Source: Gloeomargarita lithophora Alchichica-D10 (GTDB taxonomy: Bacteria > Cyanobacteriota > Cyanobacteriia > Gloeomargaritales > Gloeomargaritaceae). Taken from it: a DNA stretch of 42,905 bases. The stretch spans positions 2,936,106-2,979,010 of the forward strand of contig NZ_CP017675.1 in NCBI RefSeq assembly GCF_001870225.1. The letters run 5' to 3'. Position numbers and translations under genes: made by a program. This document shows positions 42,761 to 42,905 of this stretch, piece by piece; position 1 is the stretch's first letter; every line of letters starts with the position of its first letter. Under the pieces are notes generated by a model. The model had not been told where the DNA came from. It saw only the letters and a list, made by a program, of their open reading frames with translations, and did no database searches.

Positions 42761-42905
42761 TTGACCTTTGGGCTGGAGCGATCGCCGCTAAAGCTGTGCT
42801 GGTTGTTTTAGGCGATCTCGATTTGCTGGTGCTTAAAGAATTTGTTGGCATTCCAATCCTGACCCCTGCTGATTTTTAGATGTATTTCTTCTGATCTATA
42901 AATTG

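Noticed and set aside
42600-42851. Minus-strand 83-residue frame rich in QSSTVA repeats as a gene
   Set aside because: The frame exists because the array has a 21-base period; the plus strand is open as well, there is no ribosome site and no family match.

Overview
The window is chromosomal DNA from a cyanobacterium. The evidence is a biliverdin reductase, a folate-biopterin family transporter, a stand-alone NifU C-terminal (CnfU-type) scaffold, DUF1995-type and other cyanobacteria-restricted small proteins, a pentapeptide-repeat protein, and an AMIN-domain amidase. The genus cannot be fixed from the sequence. The HIP1 octamer that is abundant in many cyanobacteria was noticed only once (42778-42785). 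GTG and TTG starts are fairly common.

Layout. Positions 1-3587 hold the 3' end of a contractile injection system (phage-tail-like) operon: a low-complexity protein cut by the window edge, a CIS tube-domain protein and a VgrG-like spike. Positions 3600-5400 are a graveyard of small transposable elements and broken toxin-antitoxin genes. Positions 5411-13916 carry envelope genes (CapA-like protein, AmiC-type amidase), a pentapeptide protein, YraN, the rpmG-rpsR-infC translation genes, purD, an O-methyltransferase and a glycosyltransferase. Positions 14115-16880 hold a glutathione S-transferase-like gene split by a mini-element, and a metallo-beta-lactamase-fold protein. A tRNA-Leu(CAA) follows at 16988. 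Positions 17256-31943 are mostly housekeeping: queC, carB-folC, a cysteine synthase, secG, a convergent glyA-wecA-bvdR operon and an Nfu gene. Positions 32202-42317 hold a DUF6155 gene split by a second kind of mini-element, a folate-biopterin transporter, a LysM-M23 peptidase with a long structured leader, trmL, a frameshifted peroxiredoxin, an rsuA-type pseudouridine synthase, rodZ, a Ser/Thr kinase with an unusual repeated linker, and bioB. The right edge (42318-42905) holds repeats only.

The most striking content is not a gene. At least five families of roughly 97-181 bp non-autonomous elements are scattered through the window. Several insertions can be undone on paper to the exact base: removing the element plus one copy of its target duplication restores one continuous, family-like reading frame in three separate genes (a RelE-like toxin hit twice, a GST-like protein, a DUF6155 protein). 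Three families with different terminal repeats share one GC-rich hairpin core, which suggests a modular element superfamily. One copy is nested inside another.
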